Positions 1 to 8,056 of a stretch of 32,438 nucleotides of DNA are shown piece after piece. The notes beneath the pieces were generated by a model, which was not told the origin of the DNA, did not search any database, and saw only the letters and a program-made list of their open reading frames with translations. Within the stretch, counting starts at the first letter, position 1. The number at the start of each line of letters is the position of its first letter. The position numbers and the translations under genes are program-made. The stretch is taken from assembly GCA_025358575.1 (NCBI GenBank), contig JANYJA010000195.1:1-32438 (forward strand), in the 5' to 3' direction. This DNA comes from Terriglobia bacterium. GTDB taxonomy: Bacteria > Acidobacteriota > Terriglobia > Bryobacterales > Bryobacteraceae.

Positions 1-498
1 GGGCACTGTCAGGCGCGAGTAACGCTTGCCCTTGCCCAGATTGTTGGTGTTTTCAAATTCGATCCCCGGCGCGACGGTTAGCATCGAGCGCACATTCCAG
101 CCGGCATCCAGCAAATACTCTTCAAGCGGGCCGCCACTGGCCCAGGCGCTTTCGACGAAGCGGATGCGCTTGGCCCCGGCTTGCCCCATCAAGTGAGCCG
201 TCGCCGCGACCAGTTTCGGATTGGTGTAATGCGTGATGCCAAGCGGCTTGCCCTGCAGACGAAGGCCGGGGCTGCCGGTGAGGTTGAGCTTTACGGTCAC
301 GGTCTTGTTGCGGACGATGCGCGGCAGGCCGCCGAGCTGGTCGAACATGGTCGCGAGTGCGACGGTGAGGTCGCCGTCATACGACGCGCATTTGGCGATG
401 GAGACGGCGGCAACCGGAGCGCTGGAGGCAGAATCGGCGGACAAGTTTCGGACCAGCGGCAGAGCTCCTGCCAGGGCCAGCATTTCGCGTCGTGTCAT
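1..498 (-). CDS. DUF362 domain protein, N-terminal part (runs off window)
   Basis: The reading frame opens at ATG 498-496 and stays open to base 1, giving the first 166 residues. The N-terminus (MTRREMLALAGALPL) has an Arg-Arg pair before a short hydrophobic stretch, a weak Tat-like or secretion signal. After it come VSIAKCASYDGDL, a segment on NKTVTVKLNLTG and ITHYTNPKLVAATAHLM, the pattern of the N-terminal half of DUF362 proteins, which in some members is joined to a ferredoxin-like domain. The function of the family is unknown. The start lies 4 bases after the stop of the exported 472-residue protein, so the two are probably co-transcribed. The family call rests on remembered motif shape and is moderate; that the gene is real is well supported. 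Confidence 0.6.
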   Translation of the reverse strand, partial: MTRREMLALAGALPLVRNLSADSASSAPVAAVSIAKCASYDGDLTVALATMFDQLGGLPRIVRNKTVTVKLNLTGSPGLRLQGKPLGITHYTNPKLVAATAHLMGQAGAKRIRFVESAWASGGPLEEYLLDAGWNVRSMLTVAPGIEFENTNNLGKGKRYSRLTVP

Positions 499-502
499 CT
501 TC

Positions 503-1921
503 TTAGTCTAAACGCAAGGTGGCGTAGCTGGGAACTTTGCTGATATCGACGCCGCTGCCTTCTTCGTTGTCGTAGACTTCCAGGTCGCGCGGCTTGGCGT
601 CCGGCATGAACAGCGTCGCGTGATGATATTTGCCGAGCAGCATGACGGTCACGTCTTCGGCCGGATACTCGGAGTAATTCACCAGATTAACAATAACCTG
701 CTTATTGTCTGGGCTGCTCATCAGATTCGAGAGCATGGACGATACGTTGAAAAGTCGCGCCCCGAGGTTCTTGCGGCCGATTAGCGCTTGCATGTCGTGC
801 CAGATTTCGTCGATATGCTTCAACTCTTTATCGTTCAGCGTAATGCGCCCGGTGTCTCGTGGCGCAGCTTCCTTCCAGCCGGGAGGACCGGTAAAGACGG
901 TGCCGCCGCCGCGTGTGTAAGCTTGCAGGATTTCGCGCTGCTCGGGGCTAAGGGCATCTGTATCGACGTTGACAGTCATGGAGGCGCCCGCCAGCGATTC
1001 CCTAGTGAGCTTCTGCGGCGGGATCGCACGAACTGGCGTGTGGCGGACGGCGATCATATCGAGAATTCCGCCAGAGAGGAGCGCGCCATCGTCACTGCCT
1101 TGCACAATGGCGAGCTTGCCGAAGGGTGTGAAGGCACGCCACTCAGCGTGGCTTTCGTTGAATTGCAGGAGTTGGCCGATGCGGCCCCAGCTTTTGAGAC
1201 TGGCGGGATCGCTCTTGAGTAGGCGCTGCCAGAAGTCATCGTCAAGGGCGATGACCCAGCGTGAACCGGTCATGGCGGCGTCGCCGATGACTTGCAAATA
1301 GCGCTCGGGCGTGATGACGGATTTCTCCGGGGGGAGGTTGGCGAGCCAGACGGTGGCGTTTCCCCAGGCGCGGGCGGCACGGAGAAAGCCGGAGTTGGTG
1401 TCGATCCAGGCCGAGCCAGACGGACCGGCTTTGGCGGCGCCATCGGCTTCCACCTGGATGCCGGGCCAGACGCCCTGGTAAGTACCGAGGATGGGCGCTG
1501 CGCCACCGAGTCTCATGTGATTTCGCGCGGAAATTTCGACGACGGGAGTGCGGGTGTCGGCCAGGGCGTCACGCAGGCGAGGGGCGACGTCTAGGGGGAA
1601 GTCTCCTTCGAGAACGATGCCGGCGAAATGGGCGCGCACGGCGGCACGGGCGGGCGTGACGGGGTCGGTGCCGGGAGTTAAAATTGCGAAGGACGAAATT
1701 CCTTTCACGCTAGCGGCAGTTGCGAAGGCAGCCAGAGAGGGCGCTTCTTTGTCAGACCACGAGAGCAGGAGGCAGTTGATAGGCGTGTTAGCGAGGAGGG
1801 TGAGTGATTTGGGATCGGTGGAGTTCCAGCGCGCGGGGACCCAATCGGCGGGGGGGGGGGCGAACGCGGGAAGCAAGCCGGCGGCGAGGATGGTGACGGC
1901 TAGCAGTCGGGCGCGGGGCAT
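503..1921 (-). CDS. Exported protein of unknown function, possible amidotransferase-like fold
   Basis: A 472-residue protein with a clear signal peptide (MPRARLLAVTILAAGLLPAFA, residues 1-21) followed by Pro-Pro-Pro encoded by an 11-base C tract. I do not recognise a characterised family. Residues about 30-250 look like an alpha/beta barrel-like region (ALTPGTDP, VVEISARNHMRLGG, WVIALDDDFW). Residues about 285-360 (GGILDMIAVRHTPVRAIPP through LQAYTRGGGTVFTGPPGW) resemble the class-I-glutamine-amidotransferase-like domain found in beta-galactosidase trimerisation and related glycoside hydrolase-like proteins. The C-terminus (NKQVIVNLVNYSEYP, ending TLRLD) looks like a beta-sandwich. A role in carbohydrate binding or hydrolysis is inference only. 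It is followed after 4 bases by the DUF362 gene. Confidence 0.7.
   Translation of the reverse strand: MPRARLLAVTILAAGLLPAFAPPPADWVPARWNSTDPKSLTLLANTPINCLLLSWSDKEAPSLAAFATAASVKGISSFAILTPGTDPVTPARAAVRAHFAGIVLEGDFPLDVAPRLRDALADTRTPVVEISARNHMRLGGAAPILGTYQGVWPGIQVEADGAAKAGPSGSAWIDTNSGFLRAARAWGNATVWLANLPPEKSVITPERYLQVIGDAAMTGSRWVIALDDDFWQRLLKSDPASLKSWGRIGQLLQFNESHAEWRAFTPFGKLAIVQGSDDGALLSGGILDMIAVRHTPVRAIPPQKLTRESLAGASMTVNVDTDALSPEQREILQAYTRGGGTVFTGPPGWKEAAPRDTGRITLNDKELKHIDEIWHDMQALIGRKNLGARLFNVSSMLSNLMSSPDNKQVIVNLVNYSEYPAEDVTVMLLGKYHHATLFMPDAKPRDLEVYDNEEGSGVDISKVPSYATLRLD
1850..1860 (-). repeat. Homopolymer tract, 11 C on the coding strand
   Basis: Eleven G in a row on the plus strand encode Ala-Pro-Pro-Pro (codons GCC CCC CCC CCC) directly after the signal peptide of the 472-residue exported protein. 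A one-base slip here would shift the frame after about 22 codons and abolish the protein. Such tracts are typical of phase-variable genes in other bacteria; whether this one varies cannot be seen here. Confidence 0.9.
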
Positions 1922-2021
1922 AAATCAAGTTTAACGCTGGAAGGTATGTCGGATGCCGGAACACGCCGTGGCATTCGATTTTCCGTTTTAGACTCCAGTC
2001 GCGATCTAAACAGAGCGGCTT

Positions 2022-2660
2022 CTAGGCGGCGCTTAGGCAATCGGCTATTTCTTTTTCGCTGATGGTGCCTTCTTTGATCATCTTCCAATAGGGTTCAGTC
2101 ACATCGACTGTGCTGGCGCCGGGGCCTGTGCAGACGCCTCCATCGAGGACTAGATCGACGCTGCCATCCATGGTGCCGAAGACATCGATTCCGCTGCGGC
2201 AGGTGGGCTTGCCTGAAATATTGGCGCTGGTCGAGATTAACGGCTGGTTCAGCAGCGAGATCAGATTGTTCGCCACTTGGGAGGGCGACTGACGGACAGC
2301 GAGGCGCCCAGTGTTTCCCGTCACTTTCAGCGGGACGTTGGCTGAAGCGGGAATGATGATGGTCAGGGGGCCGGGCCAGAAACGGCGCGCTAAGAGATAA
2401 AAACGGCTCGAAAGCTCCTTGCCAAGATCCTCGACCATCACCAGATCTCCAACAAGCAGAGGAAGCGAGCGGTCGGCCTCGCGGCCCTTGGCTTGGAAGA
2501 CGCGGCTCACGGCGCGAAGATTGAATGGGTCGGCAACCAGCGTGTAGAGCGCATCGGAGGGGATGGCTACCACCTTTCCCAGGCGCACTGCGGCGGCAGC
2601 CCGCTCAATCGCCTTTTCCGAGGGGTTCTCTACATCAATTTCGATCAGGTCTGTCGCCAC
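2022..2660 (-). CDS. tsaC: L-threonylcarbamoyladenylate synthase (YrdC/Sua5 family)
   Basis: This 212-residue protein is the length of a stand-alone YrdC-domain enzyme; the Sua5 C-terminal domain is absent. The enzyme makes threonylcarbamoyl-AMP from Thr, bicarbonate and ATP for the t6A37 modification of ANN-decoding tRNAs in the cytoplasm. Visible family motifs are the N-terminal GKVVAIPSDALYTLVADP, KGREADRSLPLLV (the nucleotide-binding basic patch), RRFWPGPLTIIIPA, GRLAVRQ, and the signature ISTSANISG near residues 140-150. In most homologues the first motif reads PTDT or PTET followed by YGL; here it is PSDALYTL, a mild variation. The start lies 12 bases after the stop of the upstream response regulator, so they probably share a transcript. 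Confidence 0.9.
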   Translation of the reverse strand: MATDLIEIDVENPSEKAIERAAAAVRLGKVVAIPSDALYTLVADPFNLRAVSRVFQAKGREADRSLPLLVGDLVMVEDLGKELSSRFYLLARRFWPGPLTIIIPASANVPLKVTGNTGRLAVRQSPSQVANNLISLLNQPLISTSANISGKPTCRSGIDVFGTMDGSVDLVLDGGVCTGPGASTVDVTEPYWKMIKEGTISEKEIADCLSAA

Positions 2661-2672
2661 TTGAGGTCAAGA

Positions 2673-3395
2673 CTAACATAGAGCCTCAGCTTGCACGGAC
2701 CGGGGGACTTCCACGTTGCGCGGCTCGAATGAGTAGCCGAATCCGCGCACGGAGTGAATGATGATCGGGTTCGCCGGGTCGGCCTCGATTTTCTGGCGAA
2801 GTCGCAAGATATAAACGTCCACGGTGCGATCGGTAATCGCGCGATCCTGTCCCCACACGGCGTTGAGCAACTGTTCGCGGCTGAAGACGACTCCGGTGCG
2901 GCTCATCAGAAATTCGAGAAGCCGAAATTCGGTGGCGGTCAACTGAAGCTGTTCTCCATGTAGACGGGCCTGGCAACTGCTGCGGTCGAGTTCAATGCCA
3001 CCAGACTTCAGAACTCTAGCGGGCGCGGACTGAGAGCGAAATTGCAGCTTGATGCGAGCGATCACCTCGCGAAGGAAAAATGGCTTGACGATGTAGTCGT
3101 TCGCGCCCAGTTCGAGACCCACAATGCGGTCTGTCTCCGAGGCGCGGGCGGTGAGGAATATGATGGGGACCTGCCCAAGATCGACATCGTTACGAAGGCC
3201 TTTGCAAAGGTCGAGGCCGTCGGAATCCGGCAGCATGATGTCGAGCAGAATGAGGTCGGGTCGAATGCGGCGGCAAAGTTCGATCGCGCCCTTTCCGGTT
3301 TGCGTGCCTGCAAAACTGAAGCCCTCTTTTTCCAGGTTGTACTTCAGAAGAGAAAACAGGTCGGAATCGTCTTCGATTAAAAGGATCTTTTTCAT
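2673..3395 (-). CDS. OmpR/PhoB-family response regulator
   Basis: The 240-residue protein has an N-terminal receiver domain (residues 1-120) with the acidic pair Asp9/Asp10, phospho-acceptor Asp52 (LLDIMLPDSDG), Thr82 and Lys104 (IVKPF). A winged-helix DNA-binding domain follows (about 135-228), containing LTATEFRLLEFL, the recognition region DRTVDVYILRLRQKI and the wing HSVRGFGYSF. It should bind DNA as a phosphorylated dimer. It is the second of two tandem regulators of the same subfamily: the upstream one ends 81 bases before it, and tsaC starts 12 bases after it. No histidine kinase lies nearby, so its partner must be encoded elsewhere. The PhoB-like residues suggest a phosphate or envelope signal, but the ligand cannot be told from this sequence. 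Confidence 0.93.
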   Translation of the reverse strand: MKKILLIEDDSDLFSLLKYNLEKEGFSFAGTQTGKGAIELCRRIRPDLILLDIMLPDSDGLDLCKGLRNDVDLGQVPIIFLTARASETDRIVGLELGANDYIVKPFFLREVIARIKLQFRSQSAPARVLKSGGIELDRSSCQARLHGEQLQLTATEFRLLEFLMSRTGVVFSREQLLNAVWGQDRAITDRTVDVYILRLRQKIEADPANPIIIHSVRGFGYSFEPRNVEVPRSVQAEALC

Positions 3396-3476
3396 GATGC
3401 CTCGCCAGTGTTAAACCCCACTCTAGCGGCGGGACCGTTAAGAAACGGTTACGAGGCGGTAAACTCTGCGTGAAGA

Positions 3477-4169
3477 TCAGGACCCGGGTTCGAAGCGGTA
3501 GCCGAAGCCGCGGACGGTGACGAGGTGGCGCGGCTCATCGGGCTGCTCTTCAATCTGCTCGCGAAGCCGCCGGATGTGCACATCGACGGTGCGCGGCGTG
3601 ACGAAGTGCTGCTCACCCCACACTTCGGTGAGCAACTGATCGCGGCCGAACGCATGGCTGGGGTGAAGCAGGAAAAAGTCGAGCAACTTATATTCGGTAA
3701 ACGTTAGCGTGAGTTCGCGCTCGCCAAGGTAGACGCGATGGGCGCCGCGATCAAGGCGGAAAGAGCCCACCTGCACCCCGCTAATCTCCAGATCCTGTTC
3801 ACTGCGACGTAAATGGGCTTTCACGCGGGCCATGAGTTCGCGCGGGCTGAAAGGTTTGGTGATGTAATCGTCGCCGCCAATCTCCAAACCAAGCACGCGG
3901 TCGACTTCATCGGATCGCGCAGTCAGGAAGAGGATGGGGACGCGGGAGAGGTCGGGGATCTTGCGGATCTTGCGACAAAGGTCGAAGCCATCGGTATCTG
4001 GGAGCATCACATCCAGGACGATAAGATCGGGCTTCCATTCCTTAAGTAAATCCAGAGTATCTGGAGCCCCTGGAAGGATTTTGGCCTGGAAACCGCTGCG
4101 AATCAGATTGTATGCCACGAGAGCCGCCAGTTCGGCTTCGTCCTCAACGACGGCGACTTTCTTCGACAT
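3477..4169 (-). CDS. OmpR/PhoB-family response regulator
   Basis: The 230-residue protein carries a receiver domain with Glu9/Asp10, phospho-acceptor Asp53 (IVLDVMLPDTDG), Thr83 and Lys105 (ITKPF). A winged-helix effector domain (about 130-228) includes LTFTEYKLLDFFL, the recognition helix PRTVDVHIRRLREQI and HLVTVRGFGYRFEP. All phosphorylation residues are present, so it should be switchable. It is clearly related to the next regulator downstream and the pair probably arose by duplication. The start is 18 bases after the DedA-like gene. No cognate sensor kinase is present in the window. Confidence 0.93.
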   Translation of the reverse strand: MSKKVAVVEDEAELAALVAYNLIRSGFQAKILPGAPDTLDLLKEWKPDLIVLDVMLPDTDGFDLCRKIRKIPDLSRVPILFLTARSDEVDRVLGLEIGGDDYITKPFSPRELMARVKAHLRRSEQDLEISGVQVGSFRLDRGAHRVYLGERELTLTFTEYKLLDFFLLHPSHAFGRDQLLTEVWGEQHFVTPRTVDVHIRRLREQIEEQPDEPRHLVTVRGFGYRFEPGS

Positions 4170-4187
4170 TCAATTCCAGTTCACAGT

Positions 4188-4793
4188 CTAACGGACTTCA
4201 GTTTCGGAATAGACTTGCCGACGCCATCGGTCGCTCAATCGAACTAAGAGGTACAGGACCACAAAAAGGATGAGGGCGGAGATAATGAAATGCCAAGCGT
4301 GAACTTTCACGAAAGCCGTTGAGTTTGCACCCAACGAAACGCCAAGCCAGACTTCGCCAAAATAGCGCAGCATGCGCGCCAGTAAGATGACGCCGACAAA
4401 CGCCGGAAAGCTGGTGCGAAGCGCGCCAGCGGAGATTACAAAGAGCTTCAGCGGCATGGGAATTGGCATCAAAGCCGGGACGAAGACAGTGATAAGGCCA
4501 TACCGCTGAAACCATTCGCGAAAACGTTTGGCGCGGCCAGGAGAGGCCGATTTTTCAAGAAATTTCCTGCCGCCTCGACGTGAGGTCAAAAACAGGATAA
4601 CGTTGCCGAAGGTGGAGCCGATCACGGCTATACCGGCGAACCACCAAGCGTGCAAAGGAGTCTGAGCGGAGAGAAAGATAACGAGCGCGTCCAACGGACC
4701 GGCGACGGGGATGCCGACGGAATCCAGAAATGCAAGCAAGAATAGCCCGAGTGGCCCGAAGGCCACCAGGGCATGAGTAATCGTCTGGAACAA
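4188..4793 (-). CDS. DedA/VTT-domain membrane protein
   Basis: This 201-residue integral membrane protein has several hydrophobic segments: about residues 8-30, 45-70, 98-125, 128-150 and 166-187. The family pattern is visible in FLDSVGIPVAGPLDALVIFLSA near the N-terminus and in RYGLITVFVPALMPIPMPLKLFVISAGAL, the re-entrant loop region of the VTT (SNARE-associated) domain. DedA proteins are linked to lipid-carrier recycling and envelope homeostasis; the specific substrate here is unknown. The start is TTG (4793-4791); no ATG or GTG fits the family N-terminus better. The gene lies between the YflT-type stress protein (25 bases before) and the response regulators (18 bases after), so it may be in the same transcript. 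Confidence 0.82.
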   Translation of the reverse strand: MFQTITHALVAFGPLGLFLLAFLDSVGIPVAGPLDALVIFLSAQTPLHAWWFAGIAVIGSTFGNVILFLTSRRGGRKFLEKSASPGRAKRFREWFQRYGLITVFVPALMPIPMPLKLFVISAGALRTSFPAFVGVILLARMLRYFGEVWLGVSLGANSTAFVKVHAWHFIISALILFVVLYLLVRLSDRWRRQVYSETEVR

Positions 4794-4818
4794 CTAAGAA
4801 TTGTAACGTGCGCTCGGT

Positions 4819-5484
4819 TCAGACTTCGTACGACCCGCCGCCCGACGTCCGCGTGCGGGGTCGTTCGTTGTAGTCCAAATCGGCTGTTTCGTTAAGGTCC
4901 GCTACTTCCCGCTTGGTGTCTTGGTGCATCGGCCTGTCGTGCTTGTGCTTGTCAGTGACTCCGCCGCCTTCTTCCCCGGCTGACGCAACATCTTCCGCAC
5001 CGGTCCGCTTCAGGATATCTTCAGCGCGTTTCACCCAATCTGAGCTGTCACAGTGGACGGAAAGCAAAATACCGCCATTCTTCACGCGGCCTTCGTATCG
5101 TTTTGCCTCGTATTCTGGAATACCCATACCGACCAACGCGCCAACCACTCCGCCAACTGCTCCCACTGCGCCCGCACCCGCGAGCATGCCCATGATTGGC
5201 CCGGCCGCAATTAGAGGACCGACGCCTGGAATCGCTAAGGCTCCGATGCCAGCCAGCCAGCCCAGAACACCGCCCACGACGGCTCCAGAAGTCGCTCCCG
5301 TTACAGAACCTTCAGGAGCCTTCGTATTTTTCTCGTGCGCAAAATCCTTCGTCCCGGCATTATCCGGAAAAAGGGCGGAGATGTCGGTGTTCCTAAAATT
5401 CGCCTGCCGAAGTGCGTCGACAGCTTCTTCCGCGCGAGCGCGCGTCGGATAAATCCCAAACACTGATGTATTCTTGCCTGCCAT
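4819..5484 (-). CDS. YflT-type (general stress 17M-like) protein with glycine-zipper core
   Basis: The 221-residue protein starts with SVFGIYPTRARAEEAVDALRQANFRNTDISALFPD (residues 7-41), which matches the N-terminal domain of heat-induced/general stress YflT-like proteins. A long Gly/Ala-rich hydrophobic section (about 63-121: GATSGAVVGGVLGWLAG, GAGAVGAVGGVVGALVGMG) is a glycine-zipper-like membrane-active or packing region. ILLSVHCDSSDWVKRAEDILKRTGAEDVASAGE then closes the ferredoxin-like half. The tail (about 172-221) is charged and probably disordered. The gene is 30 bases after a BON-domain gene, a frequent companion in stress loci. A stress role is inferred from family and neighbour; no activity is known. 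Confidence 0.75.
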   Translation of the reverse strand: MAGKNTSVFGIYPTRARAEEAVDALRQANFRNTDISALFPDNAGTKDFAHEKNTKAPEGSVTGATSGAVVGGVLGWLAGIGALAIPGVGPLIAAGPIMGMLAGAGAVGAVGGVVGALVGMGIPEYEAKRYEGRVKNGGILLSVHCDSSDWVKRAEDILKRTGAEDVASAGEEGGGVTDKHKHDRPMHQDTKREVADLNETADLDYNERPRTRTSGGGSYEV

Positions 5485-5514
5485 GATGTCTCCTTTGATT
5501 AACGGTTTAATTAC

Positions 5515-5934
5515 TTAGCTTGCCTTCTTAGATTTTGCCGGCGCCACAGACAAGTTATCGGTAACCTTGTCAGCTCCAGCTACTTCGACCGCCTTCGCTA
5601 CCACCGCTTTCTTTTCTTCGTCCGAACGGACCGGACCCTTTAAAGTGACAGCTCCGTTCACGGTCACAATTTTCACGTTGTGCGCATAGCGTGACAGCGA
5701 TTTATCGGCGATGAGCGATTTCCGGATCTGTTGCGTGGTTACCCGATCAGGCCGGTTCTCTTTCTGCTGATCAGCTGTTACCGCAGTCTTCGCCCGGTCG
5801 CGCTTGTTCACTTTGGTATTGTCCGCCTTGACTGGCTTGGTATCGTCTTGAGCTCGTGCGACAAAAGATTGCCCGCCGACTAATAGACCGCCGGTCAATA
5901 GCGCGCGTGTAAAAAAGTCTCCCATTTTCTTCAT
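5515..5934 (-). CDS. Periplasmic BON-domain protein
   Basis: A 139-residue protein with a signal peptide (residues 1-29, cleavage likely after VARA), a Lys-rich linker, and one BON domain at about 66-132 (VTTQQIRKSLIADKSLS, VKIVTVNGAVTLKGPVRSDEEKKAVVAKA, ADKVTDNLSV). BON domains, as in OsmY, associate with phospholipid or envelope surfaces and are commonly stress-induced. It precedes the YflT-type gene by 30 bases. A terminator candidate lies upstream at the end of the GT9-like gene, so it probably begins its own transcript with the stress gene. Confidence 0.82.
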   Translation of the reverse strand: MKKMGDFFTRALLTGGLLVGGQSFVARAQDDTKPVKADNTKVNKRDRAKTAVTADQQKENRPDRVTTQQIRKSLIADKSLSRYAHNVKIVTVNGAVTLKGPVRSDEEKKAVVAKAVEVAGADKVTDNLSVAPAKSKKAS

Positions 5935-5970
5935 AAGTACTCCCGCGTCTCATGAAGCAATGAGAGTGCC

Positions 5971-6001
5971 AAAAAAAGAGGTGTCTTAATTTAAGTGACA
6001 C
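5971..6001 (-). terminator. Rho-independent terminator candidate after the GT9-like gene
   Basis: On the minus strand the last codons of the GT9-like gene form GTGTC, then a loop around the TAA stop, then GACAC, followed by CTC and seven T. The five-pair stem is short, but the T run is in the right place. It would separate the GT9-like gene from the BON/YflT pair. Confidence 0.45.
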
Positions 6002-7203
6002 ATTCGATTCATAGCGCGAATGGTATTGTTGAGCACGACTTCAATCGCAACACCGCTCGAAACCGATACTACTTCGATTGAACCGCAGCCTGCTGGCCGC
6101 CACCGCTCCAACATGCGGTCGGATACAAAGCCTGCGAATACGGACACGAGCGGAATCCCGAAGGCAGCGGCAGCGTGTTGGCCCGCTGAATCATAGCCGA
6201 GATAAAACTTACTCTGTGCGATTAGCGAGCTAAACCCCGCGAACGAGCCGGTCCAAGTTCGACAGCGGTCTTTCAAACCGCTCGCGACAACTGCCGCTTG
6301 AACGCGCCCGGCTTCGTCGCCCCCGGCTCCTGCGTCGACCCAGACCAGCTGGAAAAGTTCGCCCAGAGTTCGCAGTAGCGATCCCTCGAAGTGTGGGCCC
6401 AACATCTTAGCGGGATTGTCGCCTACCCCGAAGCTTACCGTCGCGAAAGGCCGCGACATTTCAGTGGGCACACGGAGCGGCACGATATTCGCGTGCGCCT
6501 CTACGCCGAAAGTATTCCAAAGCCATCGCCGCGTCAGCGCCGAAAGATTTTCGGTCCCATTGCCGCCATAGCTCCGGCTCTCGAAGAAAAAGTAATTGGC
6601 TTCGGCGCAGATAGGGAGTAATCCGAGCTGCGTAAGACGCGAGTCGGGATCGATCACAATTGAGTTCGGAGCATCTATTTTTCTTGCGAGGTCGACGCCG
6701 GCGGCGAGTTTTTGGGGCAGGGAAGCAGCCCGTGGATATTCGACGCGCACGTGATGGATTTCACTGTTGGCCTCGAATAACTCCGCCGATTTGGCGCTTC
6801 CCACCAGACTAAGCCTTGCATTCGGGAAACGTTTCCGGGCCGCGTCCAGGACCATGCTGGTGACCTTGATATCCGCGCCTAGCGTCACACGAGAAAGCAC
6901 GAATACCTCGTCTGGTTCGGACTCGCAAACTCGCGCGCGTCTCACCCGCTGGTAGCGGGCTAGAAGTTCCGCTGCGTCCGCGGCGGGCATCGCCTTCTCC
7001 ATCAATTGCGTGAATAAGTCGGCATAGGTGTCGCAGAGACCCGGGTCGAATAAATCGGCCAACCTTTCGACGACGATCCGGAACAGCGAGTCGGAACAGC
7101 CCGCTTCCAGCAGCTGATCCAGCAATCGCGCAGGCCAACGCGTGCCAGCCAGGCAATGGGCGAGCAGTTCCCGCGCGAGCGCGTTACACGAAGTACTTGC
7201 CAA
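5986..7203 (-). CDS. GT9/heptosyltransferase-like protein
   Basis: In this 405-residue protein residues 1-90 are a helical extension. The rest has a Rossmann-type pattern: [38 protein letters not shown] (about 98-135) resembles the start of ADP-heptose transferases, and a C-terminal half has [29 protein letters not shown] (about 340-368). That motif matches the GT9 sugar-nucleotide site, where family members usually have GxDTGxxHxAAAxGxP; here Asp-Ser-Ala-Gly-Gln-His is a close variant. A role in cell-surface glycan synthesis is inferred. The frame opens with TTG at 7203 and overlaps the end of mtnP by 20 bases; no strong ribosome binding site is seen, so the true start could be further in. 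The odd pairing with mtnP suggests translational coupling rather than shared function. Confidence 0.7.
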   Translation of the reverse strand: MASTSCNALARELLAHCLAGTRWPARLLDQLLEAGCSDSLFRIVVERLADLFDPGLCDTYADLFTQLMEKAMPAADAAELLARYQRVRRARVCESEPDEVFVLSRVTLGADIKVTSMVLDAARKRFPNARLSLVGSAKSAELFEANSEIHHVRVEYPRAASLPQKLAAGVDLARKIDAPNSIVIDPDSRLTQLGLLPICAEANYFFFESRSYGGNGTENLSALTRRWLWNTFGVEAHANIVPLRVPTEMSRPFATVSFGVGDNPAKMLGPHFEGSLLRTLGELFQLVWVDAGAGGDEAGRVQAAVVASGLKDRCRTWTGSFAGFSSLIAQSKFYLGYDSAGQHAAAAFGIPLVSVFAGFVSDRMLERWRPAGCGSIEVVSVSSGVAIEVVLNNTIRAMNRMCHLN

Positions 7204-8044
7204 TCAGAAGGTCCAGCTTTTTCCGGGTCGTCTCGGGGACCAACGCCCGGTCGGTCATTATGGCGTGCGCCAGCGCCGCGCCGCATTTGCATGTGCGCTC
7301 TGCCGGCATCGCCTCCACTGCGGCGGCGACCACGGCGCAGGCATGCTCGGCATTCAGGTTGAGATTTGCAACGATGTCGCTGACCGTCACCGAATCATGT
7401 TCTTCATGCCAGCAATCGTAGTCGGTCACCATAGCGATGGTCACATAGCAGATCTCCGCTTCGCGCGCCAGCTTCGCCTCGGTCAGGTTCGTCATGCCGA
7501 TCACGTCCATCCCCCACGACCGATATAGTTGCGATTCCGCGCGCGTCGAAAACGCGGGACCTTCCATGCAAAGATACGTTCCACCTCTCTTCACCCGGAC
7601 GCCCACGCGCCCGCATGCCTCATGCACCACCGCCGACATCTGCCCGCAAAGCGGATCGGCGAAGCTGATGTGCGCCACAATTCCATCGCCGAAGAACGTA
7701 GAGATGCGCCCGCGCGTGCGATCCACAAATTGATCTGGGACCACGAAATCGAGCGGCTTATGCTCTTCCTTCAACGACCCCACGGCGCTCAGTGAAACAA
7801 TGCGCTCGACGCCCAGCGACTTCATGGCGTAAATGTTCGCGCGAAAGTTCAACTCCGAAGGCGAGATGCGATGCCCGCGCCCATGCCGCGTGAGAAATGC
7901 CACGTCCTTGCCCGCCAGCTTTCCGACAATAAAACTATCCGACGGACGCCCGAATGGCGTATCGATACCGACCTCCTCATGTGCCTGAAATCCGGGCATG
8001 GAATAGAGTCCGCTGCCGCCGATTATGCCGATTTTCGCCTGCAA
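7184..8044 (-). CDS. mtnP: S-methyl-5'-thioadenosine phosphorylase
   Basis: The 286-residue protein is full length for the trimeric MTAP/PNP family. It splits 5'-methylthioadenosine with phosphate into adenine and methylthioribose-1-phosphate, the first step of methionine salvage in the cytoplasm. Motifs seen: [15 protein letters not shown] at the N-terminus, [62 protein letters not shown], and TDYDCWHE, the base-recognition loop with Asp. The TTG start (8044-8042) is chosen because AAAAGGAG lies 7 bases upstream and the protein begins as the family does ([12 protein letters not shown]). It starts 12 bases after the MeaB-epimerase fusion gene. Confidence 0.93.
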   Translation of the reverse strand: MQAKIGIIGGSGLYSMPGFQAHEEVGIDTPFGRPSDSFIVGKLAGKDVAFLTRHGRGHRISPSELNFRANIYAMKSLGVERIVSLSAVGSLKEEHKPLDFVVPDQFVDRTRGRISTFFGDGIVAHISFADPLCGQMSAVVHEACGRVGVRVKRGGTYLCMEGPAFSTRAESQLYRSWGMDVIGMTNLTEAKLAREAEICYVTIAMVTDYDCWHEEHDSVTVSDIVANLNLNAEHACAVVAAAVEAMPAERTCKCGAALAHAIMTDRALVPETTRKKLDLLIGKYFV

Positions 8045-8056
8045 TGAACGCTCCTT

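Noticed and set aside
1960-2015. Two small stems downstream of tsaC (ATGCC/GGCAT and TTTAGA/TCTAAA)
   Set aside because: Stems of 5-6 pairs with long loops and no T tract on the minus strand; not convincing as a terminator.
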